From: Candidatus Iainarchaeum sp.
GTDB lineage: Archaea; Iainarchaeota; Iainarchaeia; Iainarchaeales; DTGL01
Direction: 5' to 3'
Assembly: GCA_017608575.1 (NCBI GenBank)
Contig: JAFCFP010000007.1
Span: 1 to 38,612, forward strand
Length of the DNA stretch: 38,612 nucleotides
The translations under genes and the position numbers were made by a program. Position 1 is the stretch's first letter. The number at the start of each line of letters is the position of its first letter. The notes under the pieces were generated by a model. The model saw only the letters and a list, made by a program, of their open reading frames with translations. It was not told where the DNA came from and did no database searches. Shown here in pieces: positions 9,152 to 17,615 of this stretch.

Positions 9152-9163
9152 TTTATATATAAA
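9152..9163 (+). promoter_or_regulatory. TATA box of the slipin gene
   Basis: TTTATATATAAA lies about 33-44 bases before the slipin ATG. With the usual archaeal spacing this predicts transcription starting only about 10 bases before the start codon. A second AT-rich element at 9138-9147 reads as a TATA box on the opposite strand and may serve the divergent DUF373 gene. Confidence 0.55.
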
Positions 9164-9195
9164 GGGTTATTATTGCTGGAATTCGGGGATTAAAA

Positions 9196-10155
9196 ATGGC
9201 GGTTTCGCCTCAAGGGTTTAAATTGAGTCTTTTTGTTGTATTGCTTTGTTTAATTGTAATTGCTGTCCTTTTTGCCTTGCAGTTGTTGAATCCATTGCTT
9301 TCGAATATTTTTTGGATTGCCTTGCTTTTATTGAGTGTAGTGATTATTTGGCGTTTTGACCCATTGCTTAAATTAAAGGATTATGAGCGTGCAGTGATTT
9401 TTCGCTTTGGAAAAGTCCACAGGGTCGGTGGACCCGGATGGTGCATTGTTTGGCCATGGATTGAAACATATTCCTATGTTGATTTGAGGACAAAAACACT
9501 TGATGTTGCAAAACAGGACACAATTACAAAGGATTCAATTGAAGTGAAAATTGACGCGGTTATTTATTTAAAGGTCAGAAAGGACAATCAATCGGTTATT
9601 AATTCAGTTATTGAAGTTGAGAATTTTGAAGAAGCCGCGCGAACTTTTGTTATTGCTTCAATTCGTGACATTGTGGGTTCAATGGATTTAATGTCATTGA
9701 TTTCCAATATTGAAGAATTGAATTCAAAGCTTTTAAGGGACCTTTCAGGAATTGCAGAGGAATGGGGTGTGAGGGTGATTGCAGTGGAAATAAAGGACAT
9801 TGATATTCCTAAAACAGTTCTTGATGCAATGCATGAACAAAAAGCTGCAGTTCAACAAAAACTTGCCCGCATTGAACGCGCTCAAGCCCATAAAGCCGAA
9901 ATTGAAGCAGTAAAGGATGCTGCAAAAGACCTCTCGGATAAAGCAATGAATTATTATTACATTAAGGCATTGGAGGAAATGTCCAAAGGCAAGGGCACTA
10001 AAATGGTTTTTCCACTGGAATTTGCTGCTCTTGCAAGATCAATTGGTGCAACCTTTACGCCGCATTCTTCAGAACGGGAGAACATTCGCCAAATGAAGGC
10101 ATTAATTCGAAAATATGAACGCGAATTAAAAGCCAAAAAAAGCAAAAAGGACTGA
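9196..10155 (+). CDS. SPFH/stomatin-like protein (slipin)
   Basis: The 319-residue protein has two closely spaced N-terminal membrane segments (about residues 10-30 and 34-52) and then the SPFH/band 7 domain. The conserved opening is LKDYERAVIFRFGKVHRVGGPG, followed by RTKTLDV, the KDSIEVKIDAVIYLKV strand, and a C-terminal helical region with the EQKAAVQQKLARIERAQA coiled coil. Slipins assemble into membrane-domain scaffolds that influence membrane protein turnover. In many archaea slipin is paired with an NfeD-type protease gene, which is absent here; LonB and the DUF373 protein are the neighbours instead. Confidence 0.9.
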   Translation: MAVSPQGFKLSLFVVLLCLIVIAVLFALQLLNPLLSNIFWIALLLLSVVIIWRFDPLLKLKDYERAVIFRFGKVHRVGGPGWCIVWPWIETYSYVDLRTKTLDVAKQDTITKDSIEVKIDAVIYLKVRKDNQSVINSVIEVENFEEAARTFVIASIRDIVGSMDLMSLISNIEELNSKLLRDLSGIAEEWGVRVIAVEIKDIDIPKTVLDAMHEQKAAVQQKLARIERAQAHKAEIEAVKDAAKDLSDKAMNYYYIKALEEMSKGKGTKMVFPLEFAALARSIGATFTPHSSERENIRQMKALIRKYERELKAKKSKKD

Positions 10156-10162
10156 GTGGCTT

Positions 10163-11146
10163 TTATTGCCTCACTGCTTTCAATACAAGCAAAACTATTA
10201 TTAACAACCAGCCACCAAAAGCCATTACTGCGTAAGCTTGTAGGGAGATGTACTCTCCAATGAATCCATTGATTCTTGCAATTTCTCCCAATACAAGGAA
10301 TGTTTCAATTATTCCGCTCATTAAAAGGGAAAAGAATGCAACAATTAACAGAATAAACGAGTCTTTTGCGATTGTTTCAAATTCAGTGCTCATGTATTTT
10401 CCTTTTGAAACTGCCACTGAAATCAAGCCACCGCTTATTGCGCCTAAAAAATAGCCAGTGAATTCTGGAATGCCATGTGGCAGCAATCCCAGGAATGCAA
10501 AGTGATTGGTGGCAATAATTGTTTCTCCAATTAGTACGCCAACAACTGATGAATTCCAGGTAATTAAATAAATTGCTCCTGCTCCAAAAAGGAATGAGAA
10601 TAACACTGCGTACAATAACACTGAAACATTGTTGAAAAAGATTAAATTGAACAATTCATTGAATTTGAAAATACCTGTTTTGGTTAGTGTTGCTTTGCCG
10701 GTTATTGATTCCCTTAACTGTCCAATTCCTTCAAGTGTATTGTTTTGTTCTGCAAAAACAATGTTCTTTGATGGCATTGAATAGCATGCTTTTTCAATGC
10801 AGAAATGGCTTTCTTCATTTGGTAACACAATGTACCATAAAGTGTAACTGGAAATAACCCCAATTGAAAAGAATGCATAGATTGCAAGCAAGCTAATGTT
10901 TCTTCCCAAAAAAGTAGTGCTTGGTTTTTTGCTTTTTGCTTCAAGTTCTTCCTCTTTTACGAACACTGAGTGAATCAATGGAACAGTGGCAATTGTTACA
11001 AATGCAATGGATAAAATTGAAGCATGGCTTGGAAAAGCAATGAATGAAACCCAAAGCGAAACACTGCTTGTAATGAATCCAAGCAAAAAGGAAAAAAGAG
11101 GGTGTTTCATTATGATTTCACTCTTAAAAAGCGATTCAAGTACCAT
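10163..11146 (-). CDS. SpoIIM-like (DUF95) multi-pass membrane protein
   Basis: About 327 residues with around six or seven transmembrane helices. The diagnostic region is FFNNVSVLLYAVLFSFLFGAG followed by GLLPHGIPEFTGYFLGAISGG, the HG-PE motif of the SpoIIM/DUF95 family. In Bacillus SpoIIM takes part in engulfment; the archaeal role is unknown, and sporulation is not implied. The ATG at 11144-11146 has no clear Shine-Dalgarno; a second in-frame ATG at 11108-11110 follows GAGTG and could be the true start. It converges with the slipin gene, seven bases between stops. Confidence 0.8.
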   Translation of the reverse strand: MVLESLFKSEIIMKHPLFSFLLGFITSSVSLWVSFIAFPSHASILSIAFVTIATVPLIHSVFVKEEELEAKSKKPSTTFLGRNISLLAIYAFFSIGVISSYTLWYIVLPNEESHFCIEKACYSMPSKNIVFAEQNNTLEGIGQLRESITGKATLTKTGIFKFNELFNLIFFNNVSVLLYAVLFSFLFGAGAIYLITWNSSVVGVLIGETIIATNHFAFLGLLPHGIPEFTGYFLGAISGGLISVAVSKGKYMSTEFETIAKDSFILLIVAFFSLLMSGIIETFLVLGEIARINGFIGEYISLQAYAVMAFGGWLLIIVLLVLKAVRQ

Positions 11147-11213
11147 TTTTTTTTCCTCTTGGCGTTTTCCTTTTTACTGCATAGAATTAAATAGGTTTTC
11201 AATTAAAACTTAA

Positions 11214-11223
11214 CTTATATATT
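11214..11223 (+). promoter_or_regulatory. TATA box upstream of csl4
   Basis: CTTATATATT lies about 60-70 bases before the csl4 ATG in the divergent spacer. The predicted leader is around 35-40 bases and contains AAGAGGTT (11270-11277) as ribosome binding site. This is the likely promoter of the csl4-rpoL-DUF99-sipase cluster. Confidence 0.45.
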
Positions 11224-11284
11224 AATGGTTTTAGTTGAAGGGTTTTAAAGATATTCTTTAACTGTTTTTTAAGAGGTTTTTTTA

Positions 11285-11845
11285 ATGAGGGAAAAGGTTG
11301 TTGTTCCGGGCGAAGAGCTTGGAATTAGTGAAGAGTATTCATCTGAAGAAAACACTTATGAAGATGAGGATGGCACAATTTATGCTGATTCAGTGGGAAT
11401 TGCAAGATTTGACGATGACAACAGGGAAGTGCGGGTGAAAAAGAACAGCACTGTGAGGAATTTTTTCCCGGGTTCAATTGTTTATGCAATTGTTACCGGC
11501 GTTAGAAAAAACCGCGTTCTTGTAAACATTTTGAGTGCTGAAAAAAACGGCGAAAAACTTGTAGTGAACAGGTCAATGGCAATGATTCCAATTGCAAACG
11601 TCAGCACAGAATTTGTAAGGGATTTAAGGAATGAATTCAGAATCGGTGACTTAATAAAGGCAGAGGTTGAATCAATTAAGCCGTTTGGAATAAGGCTTTT
11701 GACAAACAAGCCAGGGCTCGGCGTAATAAAAGCGTATTGCAGTAAGTGTAGGCATCCATTGCATTTAATTGGCAGGGAACTAAAATGCACCAATTGTGGT
11801 CACACTGAGAAAAGAAAGGTGAGCAGGGAATTCATCCTTAAATAA
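11285..11845 (+). CDS. csl4: Exosome subunit Csl4 (S1 domain and zinc ribbon)
   Basis: Csl4 is an RNA-binding cap protein of the archaeal exosome, which degrades RNA 3' to 5'. The 186-residue protein has the N-terminal PGEELG module followed by an acidic stretch (EEYSSEENTYEDEDGT). A central S1 domain (about 65-145) follows, then a C-terminal zinc ribbon CSKCRHPLHL...CTNCGHTEKRKVS. Domain order and length match archaeal Csl4. It is 13 bases upstream of rpoL, an arrangement that links RNA decay and RNA polymerase genes. Confidence 0.9.
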   Translation: MREKVVVPGEELGISEEYSSEENTYEDEDGTIYADSVGIARFDDDNREVRVKKNSTVRNFFPGSIVYAIVTGVRKNRVLVNILSAEKNGEKLVVNRSMAMIPIANVSTEFVRDLRNEFRIGDLIKAEVESIKPFGIRLLTNKPGLGVIKAYCSKCRHPLHLIGRELKCTNCGHTEKRKVSREFILK

Positions 11846-11858
11846 AAGAGGTGTTTTT

Positions 11859-12134
11859 GTGGAATTAAAGGAATTGAAAAAAACAAAGGACACTCTTGAA
11901 TTCAAGCTGTTGGGGGAAAGGCACACTTTTCCACAGCTTTTGAAAAAAGAGCTCTTAAAGGATTCAAATGTTGAATTTGTTTCCTACAAGTTGAGGCATC
12001 CTTTTGACAAAGACTCAACATTCATTGTCAAAGTCAAAAAGGGCAATCCAAAAACTGCTTTAAGCGAGGCAGCCAAAAGAATTGGGAAGGAAGCTGACAG
12101 TTTTTCAAAAGAACTCCAAAAAGCACTTAAATGA
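11859..12134 (+). CDS. rpo11: DNA-directed RNA polymerase subunit Rpo11 (RpoL)
   Basis: The 91-residue protein is the small alpha-like subunit that dimerises with Rpo3 in RNA polymerase assembly. TLEFKLLGERHTFPQLLKKE and YKLRHPFDKDSTFIVKVKKG match the conserved strands and the H-P motif of the family. Translation starts at GTG (11859-11861), five bases after GGTG (11850-11853). Its stop overlaps the ATG of the following gene (ATGA), indicating translational coupling. Confidence 0.93.
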   Translation: MELKELKKTKDTLEFKLLGERHTFPQLLKKELLKDSNVEFVSYKLRHPFDKDSTFIVKVKKGNPKTALSEAAKRIGKEADSFSKELQKALK

Positions 12135-12718
12135 AGGTCTTTCCTTTGAGTCGCGGAATTAAAAAAAAAGCACGCGCAATTGGAATTGACGACGGCTCTT
12201 TTGTTCCAAAAAAACCTGGCAAAGCTCTTATTGTTGGAGTATTGCTTAGAGCAGATGGAAGAATTGAGGGAATTCTTTCCACTTCAGTTAAAGTTGACGG
12301 CCTTGATTCAACCCAAAAAATTACACGCATGCTTAAAAAATCACGCTTCTGCGAACAGGCTTCTTTTGTTTTTTTGGATGGAATCAATTTTGCCGGATTT
12401 AACTTTATTGACATTAAAAAATTGAATGCAGAAATTAAAGTGCCTGTTATTGCAGTAATGCGCAAAAAACCTTTATTGCAAAAAATAAAGCGCGCTTTGA
12501 GTCGTTTCAATGATAAAGAAAAGCGTTTTTCCCTTATTGAAAAAGCTGGTTCAGTGCATAAAGCTCCAGTACTCTACTTCCAATGCTCTGGATTGAACGC
12601 TGACAATGCCAGAAAAGCAATAAAGCTTTTCTCTCTTCATTCTAATCTGCCGGAGCCAGTGCGTTTGGCGCACTTGATTGCAAGCGGTGTTTCTCTTGGA
12701 GAAAGCACCACCCCCTGA
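12131..12718 (+). CDS. DUF99 family protein (UPF0215)
   Basis: The 195-residue protein matches the archaeal DUF99 family: RAIGIDDGSFVP near the start, LLRADGRIEGILSTSVKVDG, and a FLDGINFAGFNFID segment whose Asp corresponds to a conserved acidic position. The C-terminus ends PEPVRLAHLIASGVSLGES. DUF99 has a fold related to endonuclease V, but no activity is established that I know of. It overlaps the end of rpo11 by four bases. Its own stop overlaps the ribosome binding region of the signal peptidase gene, so it lies inside one operon. Confidence 0.85.
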   Translation: MKVFPLSRGIKKKARAIGIDDGSFVPKKPGKALIVGVLLRADGRIEGILSTSVKVDGLDSTQKITRMLKKSRFCEQASFVFLDGINFAGFNFIDIKKLNAEIKVPVIAVMRKKPLLQKIKRALSRFNDKEKRFSLIEKAGSVHKAPVLYFQCSGLNADNARKAIKLFSLHSNLPEPVRLAHLIASGVSLGESTTP

Positions 12719-12728
12719 GGTGCTTGAA

Positions 12729-13598
12729 TTGAAGTTAAAGGAAATAAGAAAGGCAAAACAAAGACAAAAGAATTCCCCTTTTAAAAAGGCAAACCGCTTC
12801 TTGCACAAAAAACTGTCTTTTTTAAAATGGCTGGATCCTTTCACTTATGCTGACATTTTATTGGAGCGCTCTGGAAAAAAAGACAAAAAAATTGTTTCAT
12901 GGAGTGTTTACCTTTTAACTGCTGCGCTGTCTGCATTTGTGCTTTACAATTTTTTTGCTTTATTGCTTGGAACACGCTTTCCTGGAGTAATTGTTTTAAG
13001 TGGTTCAATGGAGCCATTGTTTTACCGTGGAGACATAATAATAATGCAGGGTTTTAATGTTGAATCATTGCATGGCGCAAGGATTAAATTTGATGGCTCA
13101 ATTAAGGGATTGCCTCTTTCAAATTATGCAACCACTTATTGTTCGAGGAATGATGGCACAGAGATAAAAACATGCAGCAAATTCAAGGAGGATTACAGGA
13201 ATGGAAAAGTCCATTTGCCGGATTTTTCAACCACCAAAATTGTTTTCAGTAACGGCAAGGAAGTGAAAATAACAAAGAACGGAGACATTGTAGTATATTA
13301 TGGCTATGTTTTTAATTGGCTGACCGGCACGCACAGCTTTGAACCAATAATTCACAGAGTTGTTGCAATAATTGAAGCAAACGATGGAGTGTTTGTTCTT
13401 ACAAAAGGCGATTCAAAGTTCAATTCGTTCATTGATCAGGATGCTGGAATTTCACCGAGTGCTGTTCCTGTGTCAGAGCTTGAAGGAAGGCTTGTTGCAA
13501 TAATTCCCAAGCTTGGCTATGTGAAGCTTTTGGTGATGGATGACTTGCCTTGTGTTTTAATGAGTTTGATTGATGGAAGGTATTGTGTATTGCCATGA
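12729..13598 (+). CDS. Signal peptidase I, archaeal Sec11 type
   Basis: It cleaves signal peptides of exported proteins, the S-layer protein in this window being an obvious substrate. A basic cytoplasmic N-terminus of about 50 residues precedes a transmembrane segment (VYLLTAALSAFVLYNFFALL). The catalytic serine is in VLSGSMEPLFYRGD. The archaeal/ER-type histidine replaces the bacterial lysine in PIIHRVVAI, and the aspartate motif is TKGDSKFNSF. A ~60-residue insertion separates the boxes. I choose TTG at 12729, six bases after GGTG (12719-12722); upstream GTG or TTG codons in the same frame would overlap DUF99 further. Confidence 0.9.
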   Translation: MKLKEIRKAKQRQKNSPFKKANRFLHKKLSFLKWLDPFTYADILLERSGKKDKKIVSWSVYLLTAALSAFVLYNFFALLLGTRFPGVIVLSGSMEPLFYRGDIIIMQGFNVESLHGARIKFDGSIKGLPLSNYATTYCSRNDGTEIKTCSKFKEDYRNGKVHLPDFSTTKIVFSNGKEVKITKNGDIVVYYGYVFNWLTGTHSFEPIIHRVVAIIEANDGVFVLTKGDSKFNSFIDQDAGISPSAVPVSELEGRLVAIIPKLGYVKLLVMDDLPCVLMSLIDGRYCVLP

Positions 13599-13607
13599 GT
13601 GGTTTTA

Positions 13608-13958
13608 ATGCAATCAAACGATGAAGAAAAGCAGTTTAAAAGGCTTCCGGCGAAAGAGACAACGCTGTCAGAGTTGACTGGAACCGAAAAACGGGTTTCA
13701 GTGATTGGCACAATTGTTTCAATTGACGATTCAGCGCTTAAAGCTGTTTTGAGTGATGGTTCAACAGAGGCAGTGCTTGAATTTTCCGACAATGAATTGT
13801 TTTCCAAGGCAGGACAGGAAAGCATTGTTCGTGTTATTGGGAGGCCGAACAGTGGTGAAAGGGTTTCCATTTCTGTTGAAGCAATACATGAATTAAAGGA
13901 CTTTGACAGGGAATTGTTTGAACAAGTGCGACAGATTGAGAAGAAAGTATTAAAATAG
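13608..13958 (+). CDS. Small OB-fold nucleic-acid-binding protein (RPA-like)
   Basis: The 116-residue protein has a single OB-fold: ETTLSELTGTEKRVSVIGTIVSI, then AVLSDGSTEAVLEFSDNE, and IVRVIGRPNSGERVSISVEAIHEL. This is the strand pattern of single-stranded DNA-binding RPA small subunits. A helical C-terminal tail follows. I cannot assign a specific family. It directly precedes PCNA-1 (TAG stop at 13956-13958, PCNA ATG at 13990), which supports a replication role. The ATG at 13608 follows GTGGTTTTA and is preferred over a codon nine bases earlier. Confidence 0.65.
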   Translation: MQSNDEEKQFKRLPAKETTLSELTGTEKRVSVIGTIVSIDDSALKAVLSDGSTEAVLEFSDNELFSKAGQESIVRVIGRPNSGERVSISVEAIHELKDFDRELFEQVRQIEKKVLK

Positions 13959-13989
13959 TATGATTCCATTTAATTGTGGGGATGAGCAA

Positions 13990-14736
13990 ATGAAGCTTGT
14001 ATTGGAAAAAGCGCGTGATTTTCAAAAAAGCGTTAATGCTATTGCTGTATTGATTGATGAAGCGGAATTTGTAATTGATGCCGAAAAGCTTGCCCTTAAG
14101 GCAACTGATCCAAGCCAGATTTCCATGGTTGACTTTGAAATGGATAAAAGTGCTTTTAAGGAATTTGATGTGAATGAAACTGTTACAATTGGATTGGATT
14201 TGGATTACTTGGCACAGGTAATGAACAGAGCCAAGCCAGATGATGAGTTAACGCTTGAAATAAATCCTGAAAAAACCGCTTTGAAAATCGGTTTTAAGGG
14301 AGCGTCAACTCGCCATTTTGTCATTCCATTGATTGATGTAAACAAGGGCCAGATTCCAAATCCAAAGATTGAATTCCAGGCAGTGCTGTCGGTTAATGCG
14401 GCAGTGTTACAGGATGCTTTAAAGGATGCAGAGCTGATTTCAAACCATGTGGTGCTCGGGGTTTCAAATGAAGCGTTTTATGTAAAGGCAAAAAGCAGCA
14501 AGGGAGCGCTTGAAAGCCAGACAAGCCAAAAGGAAAAGTCAGTTAAGGAATTCAAGGTATCACAGGAATGCAAAAGCATGTTTCCATTGGATTATTTGAA
14601 GGACATGCTTAAAGCGCCTGACAACAAGGATGAAATTGAATTAAAGCTTAGAAGCGATGCGCCAGTGCAGATTTCCTATAAAATAGGAAAAGCGCGCATT
14701 TCTTATTTTTTGGCTCCAAGGATTGAAACCGAGTGA
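13990..14736 (+). CDS. pcn: PCNA sliding clamp, paralogue 1
   Basis: PCNA is the trimeric ring that tethers polymerases and repair enzymes to DNA. The 248-residue protein has the two-domain clamp fold. N-terminal features are LALKATDPSQISMVDFEM and LDLDYLAQVMNRAKPDDEL, an interdomain linker lies near IPLIDVNKGQIPNP, and the C-terminal end is VQISYKIGKARISYFLAPRIE. I place the start at the internal ATG at 13990, which begins MKLVLEKARDFQKSVNAI, the expected first strand; upstream ATGs would add an atypical extension. A second clamp gene lies 2.9 kb downstream. Confidence 0.92.
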   Translation: MKLVLEKARDFQKSVNAIAVLIDEAEFVIDAEKLALKATDPSQISMVDFEMDKSAFKEFDVNETVTIGLDLDYLAQVMNRAKPDDELTLEINPEKTALKIGFKGASTRHFVIPLIDVNKGQIPNPKIEFQAVLSVNAAVLQDALKDAELISNHVVLGVSNEAFYVKAKSSKGALESQTSQKEKSVKEFKVSQECKSMFPLDYLKDMLKAPDNKDEIELKLRSDAPVQISYKIGKARISYFLAPRIETE

Positions 14737-14819
14737 ATGCCTTTTGCCATTGTTGTTTTTTTGGCTGCTTTTTGGAATAATAAAGGAATAAAAGAGTTCT
14801 TAAGTCTTAAAGTGGTTGA

Positions 14820-15695
14820 TTAAAGGAGCATTACGGAGCCAATTACAACAAGGCAGACTGCGAGTATTTTTAATGCAATTGTTTTCCGGCTTATTTCTTC
14901 TTTTATTAAGTGTGGCATGAATTTGGTGAAAATTAATGCCAGGCCAAGAATCATAAAGGGTTGCACTGCTTGCACTGCTGCCACCAGTGAAACCAAGCCA
15001 AGGGAAATTGCAGTAATGAATGAAATCCTTCCAGAAATAAAGAAAACACTGCTAGCGGTTGCAAGAGCCAGAGATTTTGGTTTTTCCACTACAATTTTTT
15101 TTATTTTTTTAAGGAAGGGCAGTGAAACAAAAGAAAAGCAAATCAAAAGGAACACTATTCTCCACTCAATTAATTCAATAATGCTCATTTCCCTGAGCAG
15201 GAATTTTTGCATTACAGTGTCAATTGAGAACAAGGCAGCAGACAAAATGATTACAAAAAACCAGCCGTTTAATTTCAATTCTTTTCTTTGGGACACTAAA
15301 AGCGCTCCCGAAACTATGAGAAAAATCCCAATAGTTTGAAGGAATGAAACCTTTTCGCCTAGGAAAACTACAGCAATTAAGAGGACAAAGAAGGGCATTA
15401 TGTTAATTGCTGTGAGGACTCTTGACATTTCCGCTGTATGCATTGCCTTAAAGTACAAAAGCACTGCTGTCATGTTTAAAAGCGTTGAAACAAACAACAA
15501 AAAAAGCCACTCTGCTTTTGGCACAGTGAAGCCAGCGAAAAAGGCAATCACTAAAAGCATTGCAAGTGAAGCCATTTGGTTCAATGTTGTTGCAATTAAT
15601 GGATTTTTTGTGTAATTGCTTACAAGTATTTTGTCAAACATGCTGGAAAAAGACCATAAGAGGATTGAAAGCAACGCCAAAAAAAACCAGAGCAT
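14820..15695 (-). CDS. EamA/DMT-superfamily transporter
   Basis: The 291-residue protein has ten hydrophobic helices in two repeats, each resembling the EamA domain. The first repeat starts MLWFFLALLSILLWSFSSMFDK. VFLGEKVSFLQTIGIFLIVSGALLV is the typical end of that repeat. It is probably a small-metabolite exporter. The start lies 3 bases after the stop of the threonine dehydratase-like gene, so the pair is co-transcribed, which would fit an amino-acid or keto-acid efflux role (inference). It converges with PCNA-1 across an 83-base spacer that contains T-runs. Confidence 0.8.
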   Translation of the reverse strand: MLWFFLALLSILLWSFSSMFDKILVSNYTKNPLIATTLNQMASLAMLLVIAFFAGFTVPKAEWLFLLFVSTLLNMTAVLLYFKAMHTAEMSRVLTAINIMPFFVLLIAVVFLGEKVSFLQTIGIFLIVSGALLVSQRKELKLNGWFFVIILSAALFSIDTVMQKFLLREMSIIELIEWRIVFLLICFSFVSLPFLKKIKKIVVEKPKSLALATASSVFFISGRISFITAISLGLVSLVAAVQAVQPFMILGLALIFTKFMPHLIKEEISRKTIALKILAVCLVVIGSVMLL

Positions 15696-15698
15696 TTT

Positions 15699-16643
15699 TC
15701 ATTCACCAACTATTTCCTTAAACAATGGCCAGTCAATGTTTCCCCCGCTTAAAACAACAGCCACGTTTTTTCCGTGGAATTTTTCCGGTTGTTCCAATAA
15801 TGCAGCTACACCAATTGCTCCAGCACCCTCTACTTTCAGTGAATGTTCTTTCCACAAAAACCTTATTGCTTCTCTTATTGATTGTTCTTTTACAAGGAGA
15901 ATGCCATCAACAAATTTTTTTGCATAATGCAGGGTAATGCTGTCTTTTTCAATTGGGCCACGCAGTGAATCAGCAATTGTTTCCTTTTCTTTTGCTTTAA
16001 CTGCTTTTCCTGCTTTAATGGATTCATAGAATGATTTTGCTGCAGTGCTTTGCACTCCGAACACTTGAATGTTTTTGTTAATGTTTTTTGCAGTAAAACC
16101 AATTCCTGACGCGAGCGCTCCCCCGCTTGCACCGCACAAAAAAACATTTGTTTGTGGTTGTTCTTGAAGTATTTCCAATGCAATAGTGCCATTGCCTGCA
16201 ATTATTGCAGTGTCATTATAGGGTGAAAGAAATGAAAGCCCTTTTTTTTTGGCTAATTCTTTTGCTTTCTTTTCAGCTTCCTCGTATGCTGAACCGAATT
16301 CAATTATTTTTGCTCCTTTTCCCCGGAGTTTTTCAATTTTAATCCTTGGAATGCCTTTGGGCACTACAATGGTTGCCTTTATTCCTTGTGTTCGGCATTG
16401 CTCTGCAAGAGCAATTCCAAAGTTTCCCGCAGAACAGGAAACAATGCCTTTTTCTTTAAGTGATGAAAGCTTATGAATCACTCCGCGTATTTTAAAACTG
16501 TGGCCTTTTTGCAGATTTTCACATTTAAGGAATGCTTTTCCGTTTATTTTAATGCCTAGTTTTTTTGATTCAATTAATGGGGTTTTTTTAATGTGGCCAG
16601 CGCAGTTTTTTGCAGCTTTTTTTACTTCACTCAATGACAGCAT
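15699..16643 (-). CDS. PLP-dependent threonine/serine dehydratase-like enzyme
   Basis: It is a fold-type II PLP enzyme of about 314 residues, probably deaminating threonine or serine. KTPLIESKKLG is followed by the cofactor lysine in KGHSFKIRGV. The substrate loop SAGNFGIAL and the phosphate-binding glycine loop CGASGGALASG come next, and VVLSGGNID closes the catalytic domain. There is no C-terminal regulatory ACT-like domain, as in catabolic dehydratases or serine racemases. ATG at 16641-16643 begins MLSLSEVKKAAKNCAG, the conserved opening helix; an upstream TTG extension is unlikely. It forms an operon with the DMT transporter. Confidence 0.85.
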   Translation of the reverse strand: MLSLSEVKKAAKNCAGHIKKTPLIESKKLGIKINGKAFLKCENLQKGHSFKIRGVIHKLSSLKEKGIVSCSAGNFGIALAEQCRTQGIKATIVVPKGIPRIKIEKLRGKGAKIIEFGSAYEEAEKKAKELAKKKGLSFLSPYNDTAIIAGNGTIALEILQEQPQTNVFLCGASGGALASGIGFTAKNINKNIQVFGVQSTAAKSFYESIKAGKAVKAKEKETIADSLRGPIEKDSITLHYAKKFVDGILLVKEQSIREAIRFLWKEHSLKVEGAGAIGVAALLEQPEKFHGKNVAVVLSGGNIDWPLFKEIVGE

Positions 16644-16721
16644 TTTGTTCCCTTTCAAGAATACTGCTAGCGATTTCAATTAAAGGCTTTCTGTTGAAAT
16701 AAATGCTTTAAAGGCGGAATA

Positions 16722-17516
16722 ATGACTGAAAGAATTCTGGGAATTGATTTGGGGGCAAGCACCACTGATTTTGTTTTAATGGAAGGAAAAAGGGTTTATT
16801 TTAAAGAATCAATGCCTTCACTGGATTTGGATTCCCTTGAAAAAAAAATAAAAAGCGTTAAAAAAAACCTTGGAGGAATTTCGTTTATTGCGCTTACTGG
16901 CGGAAAGAGTGCTTTTTTTCCAAGCAGGTTTTCGGGCATTAAAGTGAAAAAAGTAAACGAAATCAATGCAATTGGTGCCGGCGGATTGTTTCTTTCAGGA
17001 AAAAAACGCGCTTTGGTTGCATCGCTTGGCACTGGCACGTGCATTGTTTCAATGAATGGTTCAATTGCAAGGCATTGTTGTGGCACTGGCGTAAGTGGGG
17101 GCACCCTTGTAGGTTTGTCAAAAAAACTCCTTGGCTTTTCTGATTTGAAAAGGTTCAATTCGCTTGCCAAAAAAGGTTCCCTTAAAAGAATTGATTTGAG
17201 TGTAATGGATATTGTTGGCAAAGGCATTGGAAATCTGCCAGGCAATGCGACTGCTTCAAATTTTGCAAAAGCTGGAAATTCAACAAAGGCTGATATTGCA
17301 ATTGGAATAGCCAATCTTGTAGCTGAAGCAAATGCTTCCATTGTTTCCCTTTCTGCACAAAAATGCAGACAACATGACATTGTGCTCACTGGAAAGCTTT
17401 TATCGGTGCCGGTTGTTAAAAAAAGGCTTTTGGCTGGCTTGAAATTGCTTGGCTGTAAGGCAGTTGTTCCAAGGCACTATGAAATTGCCACTGCAATTGG
17501 TGCATGCGTGCTGTAA
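16722..17516 (+). CDS. Type II pantothenate kinase-like protein (Fumble/CoaW family)
   Basis: The 264-residue protein has an ASKHA ATPase fold: phosphate loop GIDLGASTTDFVLMEGK, second phosphate motif VASLGTGTCIVSMNG, and GTGVSGGTLVGLSKKLLG. The last is the distinctive G-TG-GGGT--GL signature of type II pantothenate kinases. A DIVLTGKLL strand and a C-terminal ATAIGA helix complete the fold. The expected reaction is ATP-dependent phosphorylation of pantothenate for coenzyme A. Most archaea use pantoate kinase plus phosphopantothenate synthetase instead, so the activity is uncertain. It diverges from the dehydratase gene and is otherwise isolated. Confidence 0.65.
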   Translation: MTERILGIDLGASTTDFVLMEGKRVYFKESMPSLDLDSLEKKIKSVKKNLGGISFIALTGGKSAFFPSRFSGIKVKKVNEINAIGAGGLFLSGKKRALVASLGTGTCIVSMNGSIARHCCGTGVSGGTLVGLSKKLLGFSDLKRFNSLAKKGSLKRIDLSVMDIVGKGIGNLPGNATASNFAKAGNSTKADIAIGIANLVAEANASIVSLSAQKCRQHDIVLTGKLLSVPVVKKRLLAGLKLLGCKAVVPRHYEIATAIGACVL

Positions 17517-17556
17517 TTTAAAGTACAAGAGAGCCAAGCAGTGTAACCGCAAAAAC

Positions 17557-17568
17557 AATTTTAAATCC
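17557..17568 (+). promoter_or_regulatory. Probable TATA box for PCNA-2
   Basis: AATTTTAAATCC lies about 50 bases before the PCNA-2 start codon in a 99-base intergenic gap. Standard spacing predicts a transcript starting near 17590 with a leader of about 25 bases that contains GCGGGG (17604-17609). Confidence 0.4.
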
Positions 17569-17615
17569 TTTCTATTCTCTTATTTATTACGCTTAGCTGA
17601 TTTGCGGGGATTTCA

